Positions 12,531-23,457 of a DNA stretch of 64,000 nt are shown in pieces. The notes below the pieces were generated by a model. The model ran no database searches, was not told the DNA's origin, and saw nothing but the letters and a program-made list of their open reading frames with translations. Source of the DNA: Alentia gelatinosa. Taxonomy: Eukaryota; Annelida; Polychaeta; Phyllodocida; Polynoidae. Both the position numbers and the translations under genes were made by a program. The stretch covers positions 17,645,088-17,709,087 of the forward strand of contig OX465579.1 in assembly GCA_950022655.1 (NCBI GenBank), given 5' to 3'. The first letter of the stretch is position 1. Each line of letters opens with the position of its first letter.

Positions 12531-12925
12531 AGGAAACTCACGCGATGAAAATAACTTGGTCTGTACTCCACTAAATTTGATCGCAGAGTAAGCCTGTATT
12601 CCACCAACAAGACAAAAACGTTGTACAGCGCCCGAATGGCGGTTGCTGGCAGATCTGCTCTATTTTAAACATCTGTTGGGTTGGTGGAAGCACACACCAG
12701 ACGTTTCAGCAGGCGTCGGCCCTCTCGCCAGACGTTCAATACACGAAGCGAAGCTGAGTGAACCATGTAGCGTTTAAAACAAACTGGAATGCAGACCAAG
12801 TTATTTTCATCGCGTGGGTTTGTGATTTTATCTCACCCATTAGCCATTGAATATTGAGTATACTACCTTCACGGCCGTGGAGTACGAGTTCTTAACGTTA
12901 AGCCTATGGAAAAAAAGATACCGGA
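12531..12925. mobile_element. Family P palindromic MITE, copy 2, interrupted
   Basis: Halves gaggaaactcacgcgatgaa ... and acgaagcgaagctgagtgaa ... ttttcatcgcgtgggttt are separated by unrelated sequence (about 12,595-12,730), then comes the extended end with cctatggaaaaa. Confidence 0.6.
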
Positions 12926-13430
12926 TGATCGACCAGACTGAAGCAGACTGTAACGTCAACGAGTTATATAATGGGCTGGGTTTAGTATGACCGGTGTATA
13001 TCTATGGTGTGGCCCCGGACAGTAAAATTCTATTCCCAGATCAAAGCTACATATGGCAAGAATAGGCTATTGACAAAGGAGGTCAAGAATCAAGGTATTC
13101 GAAGGATGTGACCAGAATAAAAATGGTCAACGGCGCCATAATTATGTTCCAAAATTTGATTTTGGACTGTATCTTTTCAGCTTTTAGCCTAGGGTAATTT
13201 TCGTGGCGACTGCATGCATGGCATTAGATAAAGTGCAATCCAGTGTAAATTGAATGGATGAAAGTTAACCTAAATGTTTTTTTTTTGCTACATTTTTTTT
13301 ACATAAATGTTTGGTGAAGTTACCACAAACCATAAGTGAGTCGGAATCTGTTTGACAGTTTTTAATATAATCCTTCGTAATACATTCAGTTCATCAATTG
13401 TTTGGTTCTTGTTTAATGAGTAGCACCTTC

Positions 13431-13468
13431 TGCCTACTAGTTTCGGCCTTCTGGCCTTCTTCAGGGCT
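13431..13468 (-). ncRNA. Hammerhead ribozyme-like core (minus strand)
   Basis: On the minus strand: CTGAAGA, a perfect GGCC-AGAA-GGCC stem-loop, GAAAC, a two-base stem III and a GTA cleavage triplet. Stem I is only three base pairs (GCC/GGC). A better match to the hammerhead consensus than the copy at 9,765. Confidence 0.42.
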
Positions 13469-13576
13469 AATGGCTAACTCTTTTTTTACATACCTTTCAT
13501 TTGATAATCAAGCAACAAATGACAGGGACACCATGTAATATATTAATTTTGGTTTAGTTTTATTGCATTGTCTTAA

Positions 13577-13901
13577 CCCTTTAAAGGCGGGGGTCTGTGG
13601 CAGAGTCCTGTTGGGTGGGGTAGGTACTTGGGGCGGGTATAACGCCAGGGGACTGGTCGATTTGTGTCCGAACCGATATTCGATTGTTTGATCACGTGAT
13701 AAGTAAAAGTCATCCTTATTTATATCATTTGTTTTACCAAATAATGTTAAATACTATATCATAGGTATATTCTCTGAATGTTTCATATTCATTGATTGAT
13801 TATTTCATCATAAAACAATGAAATTGTAAATATTACTAAATTTCATAAATAATGTCTCGAGGCTTTATCCGGCCTAGGCTGGGGAATCCGCCCTGAAAGG
13901 G
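13577..13901. mobile_element. TTAA-flanked MITE, copy 1 (diverged)
   Basis: Begins CCCTTTAAAGGC after TTAA (13573-13576) and ends GCCCTGAAAGGG before TTCA, a one-base change from TTAA. Interior phrases match the copy at 17,199. Confidence 0.6.
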
Positions 13902-15927
13902 TTCAGACATATCATCACCACAAACTTCTGTGCAATTTGTGCTAAGCCCCAGCTGCATACTCATTCCTTTTAAAAAGAAGACCAAATCATATATCATATT
14001 ACAAGCTAAGATTGCCTACCATTCTAAAATAATACCAGTGATCAACTTAGGATTGAAAGTGGTTAGATCGTCCTATCTACTGCAAATATTCAGGCAGGGC
14101 GTAAAGAGTCAATCTCCACCAGAAATAATCTAACCCCCTCCACCCCTGGCTTCAGCGAGAGTACCTGTAGCATAAAAGCTAAGAGCCCGCCTCTGAATCG
14201 AGTAGGTACTTTGCTAGATTTGAAGTGAAGTGCGCAAGATTGGCCCCCACCTATGTCTCCACTCGCTTCAGACGAAGAGTTTTGTCGGGTTATATCACAT
14301 ACAGTGTCAATTTTATTTGCGCCTCCAATCAAGTTCTTTTGTTCGATGTATACTCCTAAAACAGACATACTTGTTAGGAAATATTCATAACTGAGAAATT
14401 GACAAAAGCTGACGAGCTGACAAAAACAAAAGCTGACCGATTGATAAAGAAACGAAGATTTACGTTTCTTATATTAAAAAAAATGCACAGGAATGGAAAT
14501 AAGGAAATGGAAAATTGGTTTGAGATTATGAAATAACGCACTCTTCAATCAGTACAAAAACTCTGGCAGGAGAGTAACAGACATGTCCCTGTAGTGGGTC
14601 AAGGCGGCCTCGGATTTAACCCCATCAGAACAGGTGTAGTGTAGCTCTGGCGGCCAGTGTAGAAGTGCGCCAGATTGTGTCACACTGCATCGTGTTCAAG
14701 GGATGCCAGGTACATAGTTTATCCACCACGTAGTCCGTTTACAGACCACATCGCCTAAGGCCTTTGGTCCGTAAGGGTCTAACAGAGCACGACTCCCATT
14801 TGCCAGTTCCCTCTGCCTGATGGGAGAGAGACATTTTGTAATTGGTTGTTCCAATTTTAGCACCAACTCAAGCCTGAGAATACCACGATTCTGGTGAATC
14901 ATTATAACTCTCCAAGCTGATTTATTTGGTACATGCCCAGTAAAAGCTACTCTAGGACCTATGCTTGAAGAGTAACACACTGGTTACTAGCAGATCACTC
15001 AGGGCAACTGAGTACCAGCAGAGGCAGGAATCCCTGACTCAAAATGGCACCCCATAACAGTCTTAGTTTGAGCCTGTGCGCCCTGGCCCTGGCGACAACA
15101 GACTGTACTCGAGTTTATCCACCATAGTCAGTCAGACTTATTCCCTCTTTCTCATTCCCTGTACCTCCCTTTCTACCTCCAACCCCCAACTCCGTCTTTA
15201 AAAATAATATCTTTATTTATTCCGTAAGCTACTATTTGATGTATTATATCATATATATATTTTACATTTATTATCGGGTTTTGGTCATTTCATTGATCTC
15301 TTGAGATGTCTTATCAATGTTTTTTTTGTTTTTGTTTTTTTTTGCTTATCCATTTTCAAGGTAGCATCGGTTGGGGTTAGAAGTGTTCTTAACCACGTTC
15401 TCTAAATCGAGATGTCTTATCAAAACATGAACAACCAAACATGTTACCACTGCCAAAGAGTTTTGACTGCTTCACTTATTGAATTAGTTAAGTCATTGGT
15501 ATGAAAGTACTGAAGACAAGATAAACCCTTCTCGCGACCAACAAGGGTCTTTGCCTAGTAAATATTTCCTGTGAATCTAATAATGCTATGAAATTGTCAC
15601 GGTAATGTCTACCCAAAAATCACAGCAGGAAGAATTGATAATGTATCAGATGTTGAGATACTTAAAAAAACGATAGATAAAAAATGTTCTTTGTTGGCCG
15701 TCCAGGACTGATCATAACAGCCCAATAGTAATCAGGTCTGTGGAACGCTTTGCTGTCATGATCATTATATTGGTCGCCCAAACAGTCACTTTTTCTCGAT
15801 CACAACTATTAAAGCAGTGCTATCTGAAAAACACCTCCCAGGATAAAATTTGCTGAGTTCTTTGTATGCATAACGTGGACACTCCCCAGCGACTACACTA
15901 TACACCATGTCTCTGTCTTTTTTGCAG
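13902..15927. other. No supported gene; expected to hold or follow the signal-peptide exon
   Basis: No open frame with a convincing signal peptide and donor was found. A short frame at 15758 (MIIILVAQT) lies too close to exon 1 to leave a normal intron. Poly-T and poly-A tracts lie around 15,320-15,350. Confidence 0.3.
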
Positions 15928-16094
15928 GTGGCCTCTGTACATACTGAAGTAACAGTAAAAATCACACTGAAGTCGTACCAACACACAGAGGCGGAGAGGG
16001 CCAACACTCGTTGCTGCCAAAATATCAACAGTTATGCATGTACAGCGTTACAAAAACTTTGTAAATATATATTTGAGATTTGTCTGGATTCAGA
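15928..16094 (+). CDS. Exon 1 (first visible): start of MNNL-like module of a Delta/Jagged-type protein
   Basis: The exon follows a pyrimidine-rich acceptor (tttttttgcag) and ends at a GTAAGT donor. It starts at phase 0 and ends with two bases of a codon. The product has a beta-strand-like start (TEVTVKITLKSYQ), then a CC pair, two single Cys and the segment YIFEICL. This matches the order in the MNNL domain that opens Notch ligands (strand, CC, C, C, Y-F-x-V-C-L). The role would be extracellular, in receptor or lipid contact as known for the family. An in-frame ATG at 15907 lies inside the acceptor tract and gives no convincing signal peptide, so I treat this as an internal exon; the signal-peptide exon must lie upstream. 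Domain call is by eye. Confidence 0.78.
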
Positions 16095-16910
16095 GTAAGT
16101 ACCTCTTTTTTTGTCGTAAATGTATTTTATTTTATTTATTATTGGAAAATATAACGCTCTCCTATATAGCTCACCTACCAACCAGGTTTCCAAGGTGACA
16201 GGTTACCAGAATTGATATACCAAGATTTACCCCAAAAAGAAAAAAAAAATCAAGATCTACCTCTTTGAAATATCATTACTGTCCAATCCCAGAAGAAATC
16301 AAGATCTGGTTGAAACGTAGGCACGTAAATTGGCTCAAATTGTAAAAACTTTGCAATTAGTTGGTTTACAAAAAGGTTTAACAACAAATAAATATCTGAA
16401 CCATCCATCAGGGTTTACATGTGGTTTGTGGTCAAATCCCCTTCCTATTGGAACATGTATGACTTCTCTCAATTTCTGCTGTGATTTTACACAAGGCAAG
16501 CTTTGTTTCTTACTTCTTAAGGAACATGTAAAAACGCCCTACTTGGGTGAATGTTTGTCTTGAACTTGAATAAATAAAAAAAAGATCAACATAATTATAT
16601 TGTTGCTATATTATTGACATCATGACAATTTTTTTCTTACCTATAGGAAAAACGAGCTTTTTTAAAAACACAGAGATATGCAATGTAGATTTTGGAAAAT
16701 TACAGTAGATATAAGATAAATGAATGTTTCACTGTCATGGAGAACAGATTGCTTACAAATATGTTATCAGCTGATCATAATCAATATATCCCTTTCCGTC
16801 AGAGAATATAATTTTTTTTTTTTTTTTTAATATCAAGGTATCATCTGGCTAACCTAGGATGTGTTTTTGCCATGTCTTATTAATCTGTAAAATATAATGT
16901 TGTTTTACAG

Positions 16911-17028
16911 CCCTAGTCCAACATGTACGACGAATATAAAAAGGACGTACTCTGCGAGTAATACAGCCAACACCTTCAACTTTGATGCCTTCGCCAACGT
17001 CCAGTTGATGTTAGATGATAAATGGACG
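16911..17028 (+). CDS. Exon 2: MNNL-like module, middle part
   Basis: Acceptor tgttttacag, donor GTCAGT, entered with one base and left at phase 0, so it joins exon 1 without a frameshift. The product begins PSPTC and contains NTFNFDAFANVQLMLDDKW. In Jagged-type MNNL domains a similar stretch (Cys, then a short loop, then N-T-F and a hydrophobic strand ending in W) sits in the same place. About 39 codons. Its match to the family depends on the neighbouring exons as much as on itself. Confidence 0.75.
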
Positions 17029-17198
17029 GTCAGTACCAAGTTTTTCGTTTTTCCATTGAAATTTATGTTTTCATTTTAAGGATAAAGAGATATTTTGTTT
17101 GTGTGATATTGACATACAAACTGCTAAATATTCAGAGAGCCCATGATCCCCCACTGAACCTCCCCACTGACCCATTGATCTTTCCCTTAATCCATTAA

Positions 17199-17527
17199 CC
17201 CTTTAAGGACGGGTACCTGCAGCTGAACTACTCCCATAAGGACGGGTGCTGGTGGCAGTTTGTCCTGCTAGAGGACGGGCACTTAATGGTTAAAACTCAC
17301 AATTCAAGTTTGTAATCATATAATAGGATATATGATTATAAATAACTTATTTCTTTTGAATAGAAATACCAAATATGATATCATATTTTATTCTGTAAAG
17401 ATTTCATGAATATTGCTCAATTATTTTTTTGTTGAAACATTTTGTAAATATTTGAACAATGATGCCTCAAGGTATCATGCGTCTTTAGTGCGGTGATGCC
17501 ACCAGGCATCATGCGTCCTTAAAAGGG
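17199..17527. mobile_element. TTAA-flanked MITE, copy 2
   Basis: Inverted ends CCCTTTAAGGACGGG and CGTCCTTAAAAGGG, flanked by TTAA at 17195-17198 and 17528-17531. The CCC start and TTAA target are the pattern of piggyBac-type elements. No transposase. Sits in the intron after exon 2. Confidence 0.75.
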
Positions 17528-17531
17528 TTAA

Positions 17532-18360
17532 TTCCCCACTGTAATGTGTATGTAATGCATAAGCCCTGTATTTCTATGAACAATATTTCAATGGTTTTTT
17601 CTAACACCAATTGTCATATCTGTGGTTATCAGGCCCCATCTTCTTGGCCCCATCTACAGAATGTAATATTGAAGCATCGTAACAAACATGAGAATGTTTT
17701 CCCCACGTCTTTCATCCGACCACCATGGCTATATTCAAAGTCGATGTAAATTTGGCTAGACTTTTTTGTGGGGAGGGAGTTCCCCTGGGCCCAGTTCAAA
17801 TCGCATATTTATTTTTTAAAGTTTCACCAAGAAATGCCATTAAAACAAGAAAAAACTCAGATTCCAGGAGCCTCCTGGGATGCGCCCCCTTGGTGCTGCC
17901 CATTACCCCGTTGCTGCCCCCAGATCCTTACCGATTTTCTTTTCTTTTAAAATTCTTTTTCTGTTATGGGGTATTTTATGCTAGATTCGAAATCAAATAG
18001 GGGCCATCTATAAAGTATGTACGCAGAAGTTTCAAAATTTTTTACCCACCCCACTCTCAATGTGTACGCAGAATTTCTGAAACTTTGGAACCCCCGTCCC
18101 AATTTTAAATGCAATAGAACAAGGAAGGAGCATTCGCAAAATTTCCGGAAATTTGGCCCACCCCCACGCCTTTTCAGTGTATAAAATTCCTGACATCGTT
18201 GATTTTCATATCATAGCCAAACAGAAAGAACATGATAGTTGCTCCTATTTAACCCTTTAAAAATCGGTTTCTAGTTACAGCTATTGTCATCCCATTGTTT
18301 ATATCTTGATTTGGTATTTATCCAAGTTGAGTTGTATTCTATCCTTTTCTGATTTACCAG
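17532..18360. other. Rest of intron after exon 2
   Basis: No exon found. Two open frames at 17,725-18,000 lack splice support and are rejected. A fragment aaccctttaaaaatcgg near 18,251 resembles the TTAA MITE end. Confidence 0.4.
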
Positions 18361-18500
18361 GGGTCCGTGAATGTAAAAGTAGTGGTCTATGACGGGTCGA
18401 TCAGTGCCTCGAGCCGGGTGGACACCATTACGTATACACTTTCCACATTAAACACTGCCACCACCCTCATTGAGAAGGGCTCCCGGACCAGTCCCACAAG
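18361..18500 (+). CDS. Exon 3: MNNL-like module, last part
   Basis: Acceptor gatttaccag, donor GTCAGT, phase 0 in, two bases out. The product opens with alternating hydrophobic residues (VNVKVVVYDG) followed by a polar stretch rich in Ser and Thr and the helix-like TATTLIEKG. This resembles the last MNNL strand (VEAWD) and the following segment that ends in a phrase like IIEKA in Jagged proteins. No cysteine is present, as expected for this part of the fold. Similarity is by eye and weak in isolation; phase continuity supports the exon. Confidence 0.72.
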
Positions 18501-18884
18501 GTCAGTCTATATTTGTTTATTATCCATTGTATACAAACACCCAACAGAGGGAACGAGCGGCAGAACGGCTGATGCCGAGCTTGTATTTCGAAAACGATTT
18601 ACCCTAATAAAATTTTCAAAAAAAAAAGAAAAGAAAAAAAGTCAACCAAGACCCATTATATAAAACTTGTGAGATACCATAACTGTGGTATACGGATTCA
18701 AATCTGTGGTATATTGCCTCAAAGGTATACGGGAAAATAGTCCATTTGCGCTAAAGAGTAAAGAAATAGTCCGTATTGTTATACTTGTTAACATGGCAAT
18801 TCTCGGGGTTCATTTATTTGAAAAGATGGATATCAGATACAAAAAACGATGGTGTTGTGGGCATGTGGCTCTGTAAAGCATGTT

Positions 18885-19151
18885 GGTTCGAGTCTCACTG
18901 CAGCAACCTTCATCTCCAGCAGTGGTAAATTTATTGCTATATCAAAGGCCAATCCTTCCTCTACCATGTCTGTGTGGTGTTGGAAGTAAAAGATCTCTCA
19001 CCTCGGTAAATGTGTGGGGTAAGATTTCTGCCTGAATTCATTACGGAGATTCAATCACCAACCTCGTGTGAAACCAGCGAGAAAAGCTGAACCATGAGTT
19101 AGTCCCTATATACCCTTGGGATCCCCTGGGATGTTAAATAAACAAACAAAA
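18885..19151 (+). mobile_element. tRNA-derived SINE, copy 2 (truncated head)
   Basis: Keeps the B box (ggttcgagtctcact), the body (cagcagtggtaaatttattg ... ctctcacctcggtaaatgtg) and the AAACAAACAAA tail; most of the A-box half is missing. Confidence 0.65.
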
Positions 19152-20026
19152 TCCCCAGCCAATCTTTTTTCAATTTAAGTTTGCTACATGTCTATTGTAC
19201 TTATCTATTGTACTTACTAGAGTTGAGGACATGTTTATTGACTAACATCAATTAACTAATAAGTGAATGACATTTTGTCAATAGAATCTATTTTTCTTTA
19301 AAAAATTATGATGCTAACTCTTGTACAGAGTCACATTGACTCCATTCATGTTTTCTTTTTTAGCGCGGGAAAATCCGCTCATATACGTCACCTTGAAGTT
19401 AGAATGGTCACATATTGACTTCCAGCTTGCTAGAAAAATTTAACCCTTCACCATCCAAGTGCCAACTATAAAGGCCTGGTAAAAGCAGCAGGGGTCCAGT
19501 ATCCAGCCTTACTATATAGCCTGCCCCACTACTAACTAAGAAATTGTTGTTTATAGTCTTTTTGAAGACGAAGGATTCACTATATCAATCCTGTCATTAA
19601 ATGGAAAACACTTAGTTGTGGATACTGCAATCTGTTAATACAAGGGGAAACTATTAGATAATGATAATAACTAAACGTGGTATTTATATTTTCAAATCTG
19701 ATGGGACAGACTTATCTTTACTCTATTTGGACTGTCAAATCTGATGGGGCAGATTTGGTATTCAAACCCACTTGACCCAGACCCAACAAACAAGTTTTAC
19801 TCCCATCCTCCCACTCATAACACTCTGGGCCTGAAGTCACTCTTCAGGGATGCCAGTTTACAATATTTCCATTAAAATTAATGTTTTCATTTTCAAACTC
19901 TGCATTGCAATAGAAATATTTCAATATCTTTTTCTCTGTCTCTCTTTAAAAAAAAAGGTTTTTCTCTCGTAAACTCGCTACAAAGTTGATGCAACTAAAG
20001 GCTCATTCGTTCCCTGTTTTTTGCAG
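19152..20026. other. Rest of intron after exon 3
   Basis: Noncoding; nothing recognised except a T/C-rich run before the acceptor. Confidence 0.35.
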
Positions 20027-20211
20027 TCTGTCGTTGGAATACATTGCTACTACTTCATGTGACGCGCCTCGCAATTGTGACGATGGTTTTTTCGTGTGTG
20101 ATTCGTCCACGGGTCAAGCCACATGTGACCCGGCCTATGTGAGTGATGGCATCTGTAAAACTCAGAAGTCCCCACCAACATGCAACCTACCAGGCAACCC
20201 AAACCCTGCAG
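20027..20211 (+). CDS. Exon 4: shortened DSL-like cysteine block
   Basis: Acceptor ttttttgcag, donor GTAAAT, one base in, one base out. The product starts LSLEYIATTSC, close to the link between MNNL and DSL in Notch ligands (FEYxIRVTC). It then has C-x5-C-x6-C-x8-C-x9-C. The piece DDGFFVCDSSTGQATC parallels the DSL core (DDFFGHYxC, then a turn and C). Compared with a full DSL domain the first Cys loops are reduced and the GHY signature is lost, so Notch binding through this block is doubtful. The exon ends in a Pro-rich linker (CNLPGNPNPAG). Domain reading is inference; the exon itself is well supported. Confidence 0.75.
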
Positions 20212-20251
20212 GTAAATAAGTGGTCCTTGATGTAATGTATGTTATTAATAT

Positions 20252-21006
20252 TAGGGAGCCATAGTGAAACCACCAAACTCGTTTACCCGTGCTTGAAGAC
20301 AAATGCTGGTAGTTGGGCGATTTCTAAATTCTATTGAGTTTTGCAAATAACTCAGGATAATATAAGTTCCATACATCAGCAATTAAATAATGCAAAAAAA
20401 AATGGCATGTCACCATGCTAACTTCTATGGGAAGGCCATCTGAAAATGTAAGTGCTTAACTATTGGTGTCTATGGGAAAATGCAATATTTCGACTTTGTT
20501 GTTAAATGACACTGATGTTCTATTGCTATCTTCAAATAATTCTGGGTTATGATAGTTGGGAACATGTACAAATGAGAAATACTAAAAAAAAATACTATGT
20601 CACTATGATAATTTCTATTGGAAGGCCATCTGAAGAAGGTAAGTGCTTATCTATTGGTGTCTATGGGAAACTGCTACATCTTCATGAGACCAGATGGCAG
20701 CACCCGTGTTAATTGAGTAGAACCAGGGAGCGCCTCGATACCTACCGGCATTTGTCTTTAAAACAGCACTTCCAGAGGTCAGTTAGAAGGAGGCTTAGTG
20801 CTAAAGTTATTTGGGTTCAAGGCTAGAATTTCATTTTGGGTCTTACTTGCTACTTTTGTAATGTAATTTACCACTGTCTCTGAATAAGTCTGTCCGAAAG
20901 CTAAAAGAATGGAGAATGACACTTATAATCTGAGACCTATATAGTCAAAGTATAAAGTGTTTATCTCAGGAAATGGCGTTTTCAGCATGGTCACTTTGGC
21001 TCCCTA
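20252..21006. mobile_element. Element with TAGGGAGCC ends
   Basis: Left end tagggagccatagtga and right end tcactttggctccctata are inverted. The interior part from about 20,290 (acaaatgctggtagttgggc) is repeated after exon 16 at 51,765-52,180. Similar ends lie at 29,917-30,240. Confidence 0.55.
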
Positions 21007-21630
21007 TATAATTGACCCAGAAATTGATCAAGGTCTGGTATTATTTTTTTATGCAGTTATTCAGTGCCATGAAACTTATGGAAGTTATAAAGCGGACTCA
21101 TTTGTTTTTGTGTGTGTACAATTTCATATATATTGAATCTAGATGCGTTTACAATCATTTAACATTCGCATGTTGTATACAATATCAATTCACCACAGGC
21201 GGCAACTAGCCTCATTTGTTACACAACTGGTTTTCATGGCTATGCCAACAATGGTGATAACCCTAGTTTTACAACCTAGTTGTAACAATATGAAACATAT
21301 ATACATTACAGAGTCCATGTTTAATGTCATTGGAGTAGTGTCGTTGTAATTACAAACATAGGGAACTTAGAGAAATTCGGTGGGTCCTATAAAAAAGGAT
21401 ACCCAAGATCACACATCGTCACGATAGAGACTAGAATACATTATTAAACAATACAAAAGCCAATATATTCACTGGCAGGTTAGGCGGTACTTTCCACATC
21501 TACGAAATCGAACTAATTCGAAATACTGGGTTATAACACCACCTGCTATACCTGGCCTAAATTACAGTTGATCCATTTTTGAATTTGATCCATTTTTAAA
21601 TTTTGTTCTCATTATTTTACATTTTTCTAG
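21007..21630. other. Rest of intron after exon 4
   Basis: No exon recognised. AT-rich. Confidence 0.35.
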
Positions 21631-21942
21631 TCGCCTTACAAGGTTACTTCAAGGCCACAGTCATCTGCACTGGCAGTTATCCTCCAGAGATGTACTTCTT
21701 CAAACTACAGGGCGCTACAGATGCCTACTTTGAGTACACTCAGAGTGGTGAGAAGTTTCGACAGGGGGTGAGCATTACCCAGTTAGCCACGTCTACTACC
21801 TACAGAGTGACCGAGACGACGGCCTACATATTAAATACTGGGACCCCGCTAAGTTTGAACGGCACGGCTGTAATCAGGACCGACCTTAGTAACTTCGCAG
21901 TTGCCTTCGGCAGCTGTCTTGTTAACTTCAACGCAGAATACA
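21631..21942 (+). CDS. Exon 5: beta-rich module related to the downstream repeats
   Basis: Acceptor atttttctag, donor GTAAGT, two bases in, one base out. About 104 residues with several strand-like segments, two Cys (VICTG and GSCLV) and one N-glycosylation sequon (NGT). The C-terminal part PLSLNGTAVIRTDLSNFAVAF follows the same pattern as the later modules (L-x-x-x-G/S-T-V, spacer, D, then F and a hydrophobic helix). I therefore read it as a stray copy of the module that is tandemly repeated in exons 11-23. The short partner exon usual after such a module was not clearly found here. No known family recognised. Confidence 0.75.
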
Positions 21943-21984
21943 GTAAGTTTCTCTACTATAATATTGGGGTTTGTTGCTCCTAGA

Positions 21985-22150
21985 ATTAGAAGGAGACCCA
22001 TGAAATGAAAATAGCTAGGCCCATATTCTATCGAGTTTGACTACAGAGTAATTCATGAAGCGAAGCTGAGTGAATCACTCTACGGTCAAACGAGGTGGAG
22101 TGTGGATGAAGTTATTTTCATCGAATGGGTTTCTGATTTTATCTCACCTG
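21985..22150. mobile_element. Family P palindromic MITE, copy 3
   Basis: ggagacccatgaaatgaaaa ... gagtttgactacagagtaat | tgaatcactctacggtcaaa ... ttttcatcgaatgggtttc. A near-complete hairpin of about 160 bp. Confidence 0.7.
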
Positions 22151-22159
22151 TATAACATC

Positions 22160-22655
22160 ATTTATTAGCAGGTGGACGGTTGGTCTTTAGGTTATGGCTA
22201 TAGCCTACTGTAGTACACATGCTTGTAAAGTCATTAGGTGACCTGACCATATTTTTGCTTTTGATAGCTAACTAAGTACAGATAGGAATATGATTTCTGT
22301 TTTGGACAGAAGGTTTTATGGTGGTACAATGCCTCACAGTTTTTTTAAATTTAGTATTTTGGATTGGATTTGAAAAAAAAGTGAATTCAGTTTGGGGGGG
22401 GGGGGACTTTGGTAGTCACAGGTCCATTTTTAAGAACTCCTTTATGGACATATTTCTACCCCTTAAACTGGTTAAATCAGAATATGATATGCCTCATTTG
22501 AAAGAGAATAAAAAAACAGTAGGTGCTAGGAAGTGGAATTTTCTAAGTAGATTCTATATTTACAGAGATATTCAAGTATTTGTTGAAAGTGGGGGGGGGG
22601 GGGGGGTGGGGGGGTTTCAGTGAAATGGGCATGCTCAAACAGATGTTTACTCAAT
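22160..22655. repeat. Dispersed repeat, copy 1
   Basis: Matches 62,480-62,945 along most of its length (gcaggtggacggttggtctt, aggttttatggtggtacaat, gatatgcctcatttgaaaga). A partial copy lies at 37,995-38,200. Contains G-runs at about 22,397 and 22,592. Confidence 0.65.
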
Positions 22656-22667
22656 ATTGATTTACAG

Positions 22668-22745
22668 TGAGCATTGGTGTAACATTTACCATCTCCATAG
22701 GTGGCACTGACAGTTGCTTACACCCTAGAAAGTGTCATTATTTAG
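22668..22745 (+). CDS. Possible extra exon between exons 5 and 6
   Basis: A tgatttacag acceptor is followed by an open stretch that keeps phase (two bases in, one out) and reads GVTFTISIGG, similar in shape to the short partner exons (VTVxI). It then shows two Cys that could supply the missing first Cys of the next EGF. The donor (GTGAAA) is weak, and the sequence just upstream is the end of a dispersed repeat, so this may be chance. Confidence 0.22.
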
Positions 22746-23216
22746 GTGAAATGTATATTTGATGTGCTATTCATGTATTTTTGGCAAATCTCATAATAGG
22801 AGGGGGGGGGAGGCATGAGGTGTATGGGAGGATGGTTTAATCAGCATATTTGTACATAAACAGAAGTCAAAATGGTTCATAACTTTGTTGTAGGAATCAG
22901 TCAAGACCCAGTCAAATGATATTATTTTTTAAAATCATTTGCAATATCATTTAATACCAGATATTGGCTTGACCTACTTTATTGGTGTACATAGGAACAA
23001 GGTTTTGCCCCAGCACATGGCCAGGCTGCATGCACTCATCCATGAAGCTATCACCAACTAAAAAACGTTTTATATGTAGTTAAGAAGATGATTGGCAATT
23101 GAAATCGCCCTCAGGTAGCTAAATATATGTGTGCATTGATCCATGAACTGCTGAGTTCACAGAAGAGTAGGGCTTTAAATATCCTATCATTGCAGGCCCT
23201 TCCCTATTCATGGATA
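22746..23216. other. Intron after exon 5, middle
   Basis: Nothing coding recognised; a short G-run lies near 22,802. Confidence 0.3.
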
Positions 23217-23457
23217 TCCCTCCCTCCCTCCCTCCCTCCCTCCCTCCCTCCCTCCCTCCCTCCCTCCCTCCCTCCCTCCCTCCCTCCCTCCCTCCCTCCC
23301 TCCCTCCCTCCCTCCCTCCCTCCCTCCCTCCCTCCCTCCCTCCCTCCCTCCCTCCCTCCCTCCCTCCCTCCCTCCCTCCCTCCCTCCCTCCCTCCCTCCC
23401 TCCCTCCCTCCCTCCCTCCCTCCCTCCCTCCCTCCCTCCCTCCCTCCCTCCCTCCCT
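23217..23457. repeat. (CCCT)n microsatellite, about 60 units
   Basis: An almost perfect run of about 240 bp of the tetramer. The Pro-Ser-Leu and Gly-Arg-Glu open frames on both strands are artefacts of it. Confidence 0.97.

Noticed and set aside
15907..15930. ATG in frame with exon 1 as the gene start
   Set aside because: It lies in the polypyrimidine tract of a good acceptor, and the resulting N-terminus has too short a hydrophobic core for a signal peptide.
16330..16563. 77-codon open frame in the first intron
   Set aside because: No acceptor/donor pair fits the phases of exons 1 and 2, which join perfectly without it.
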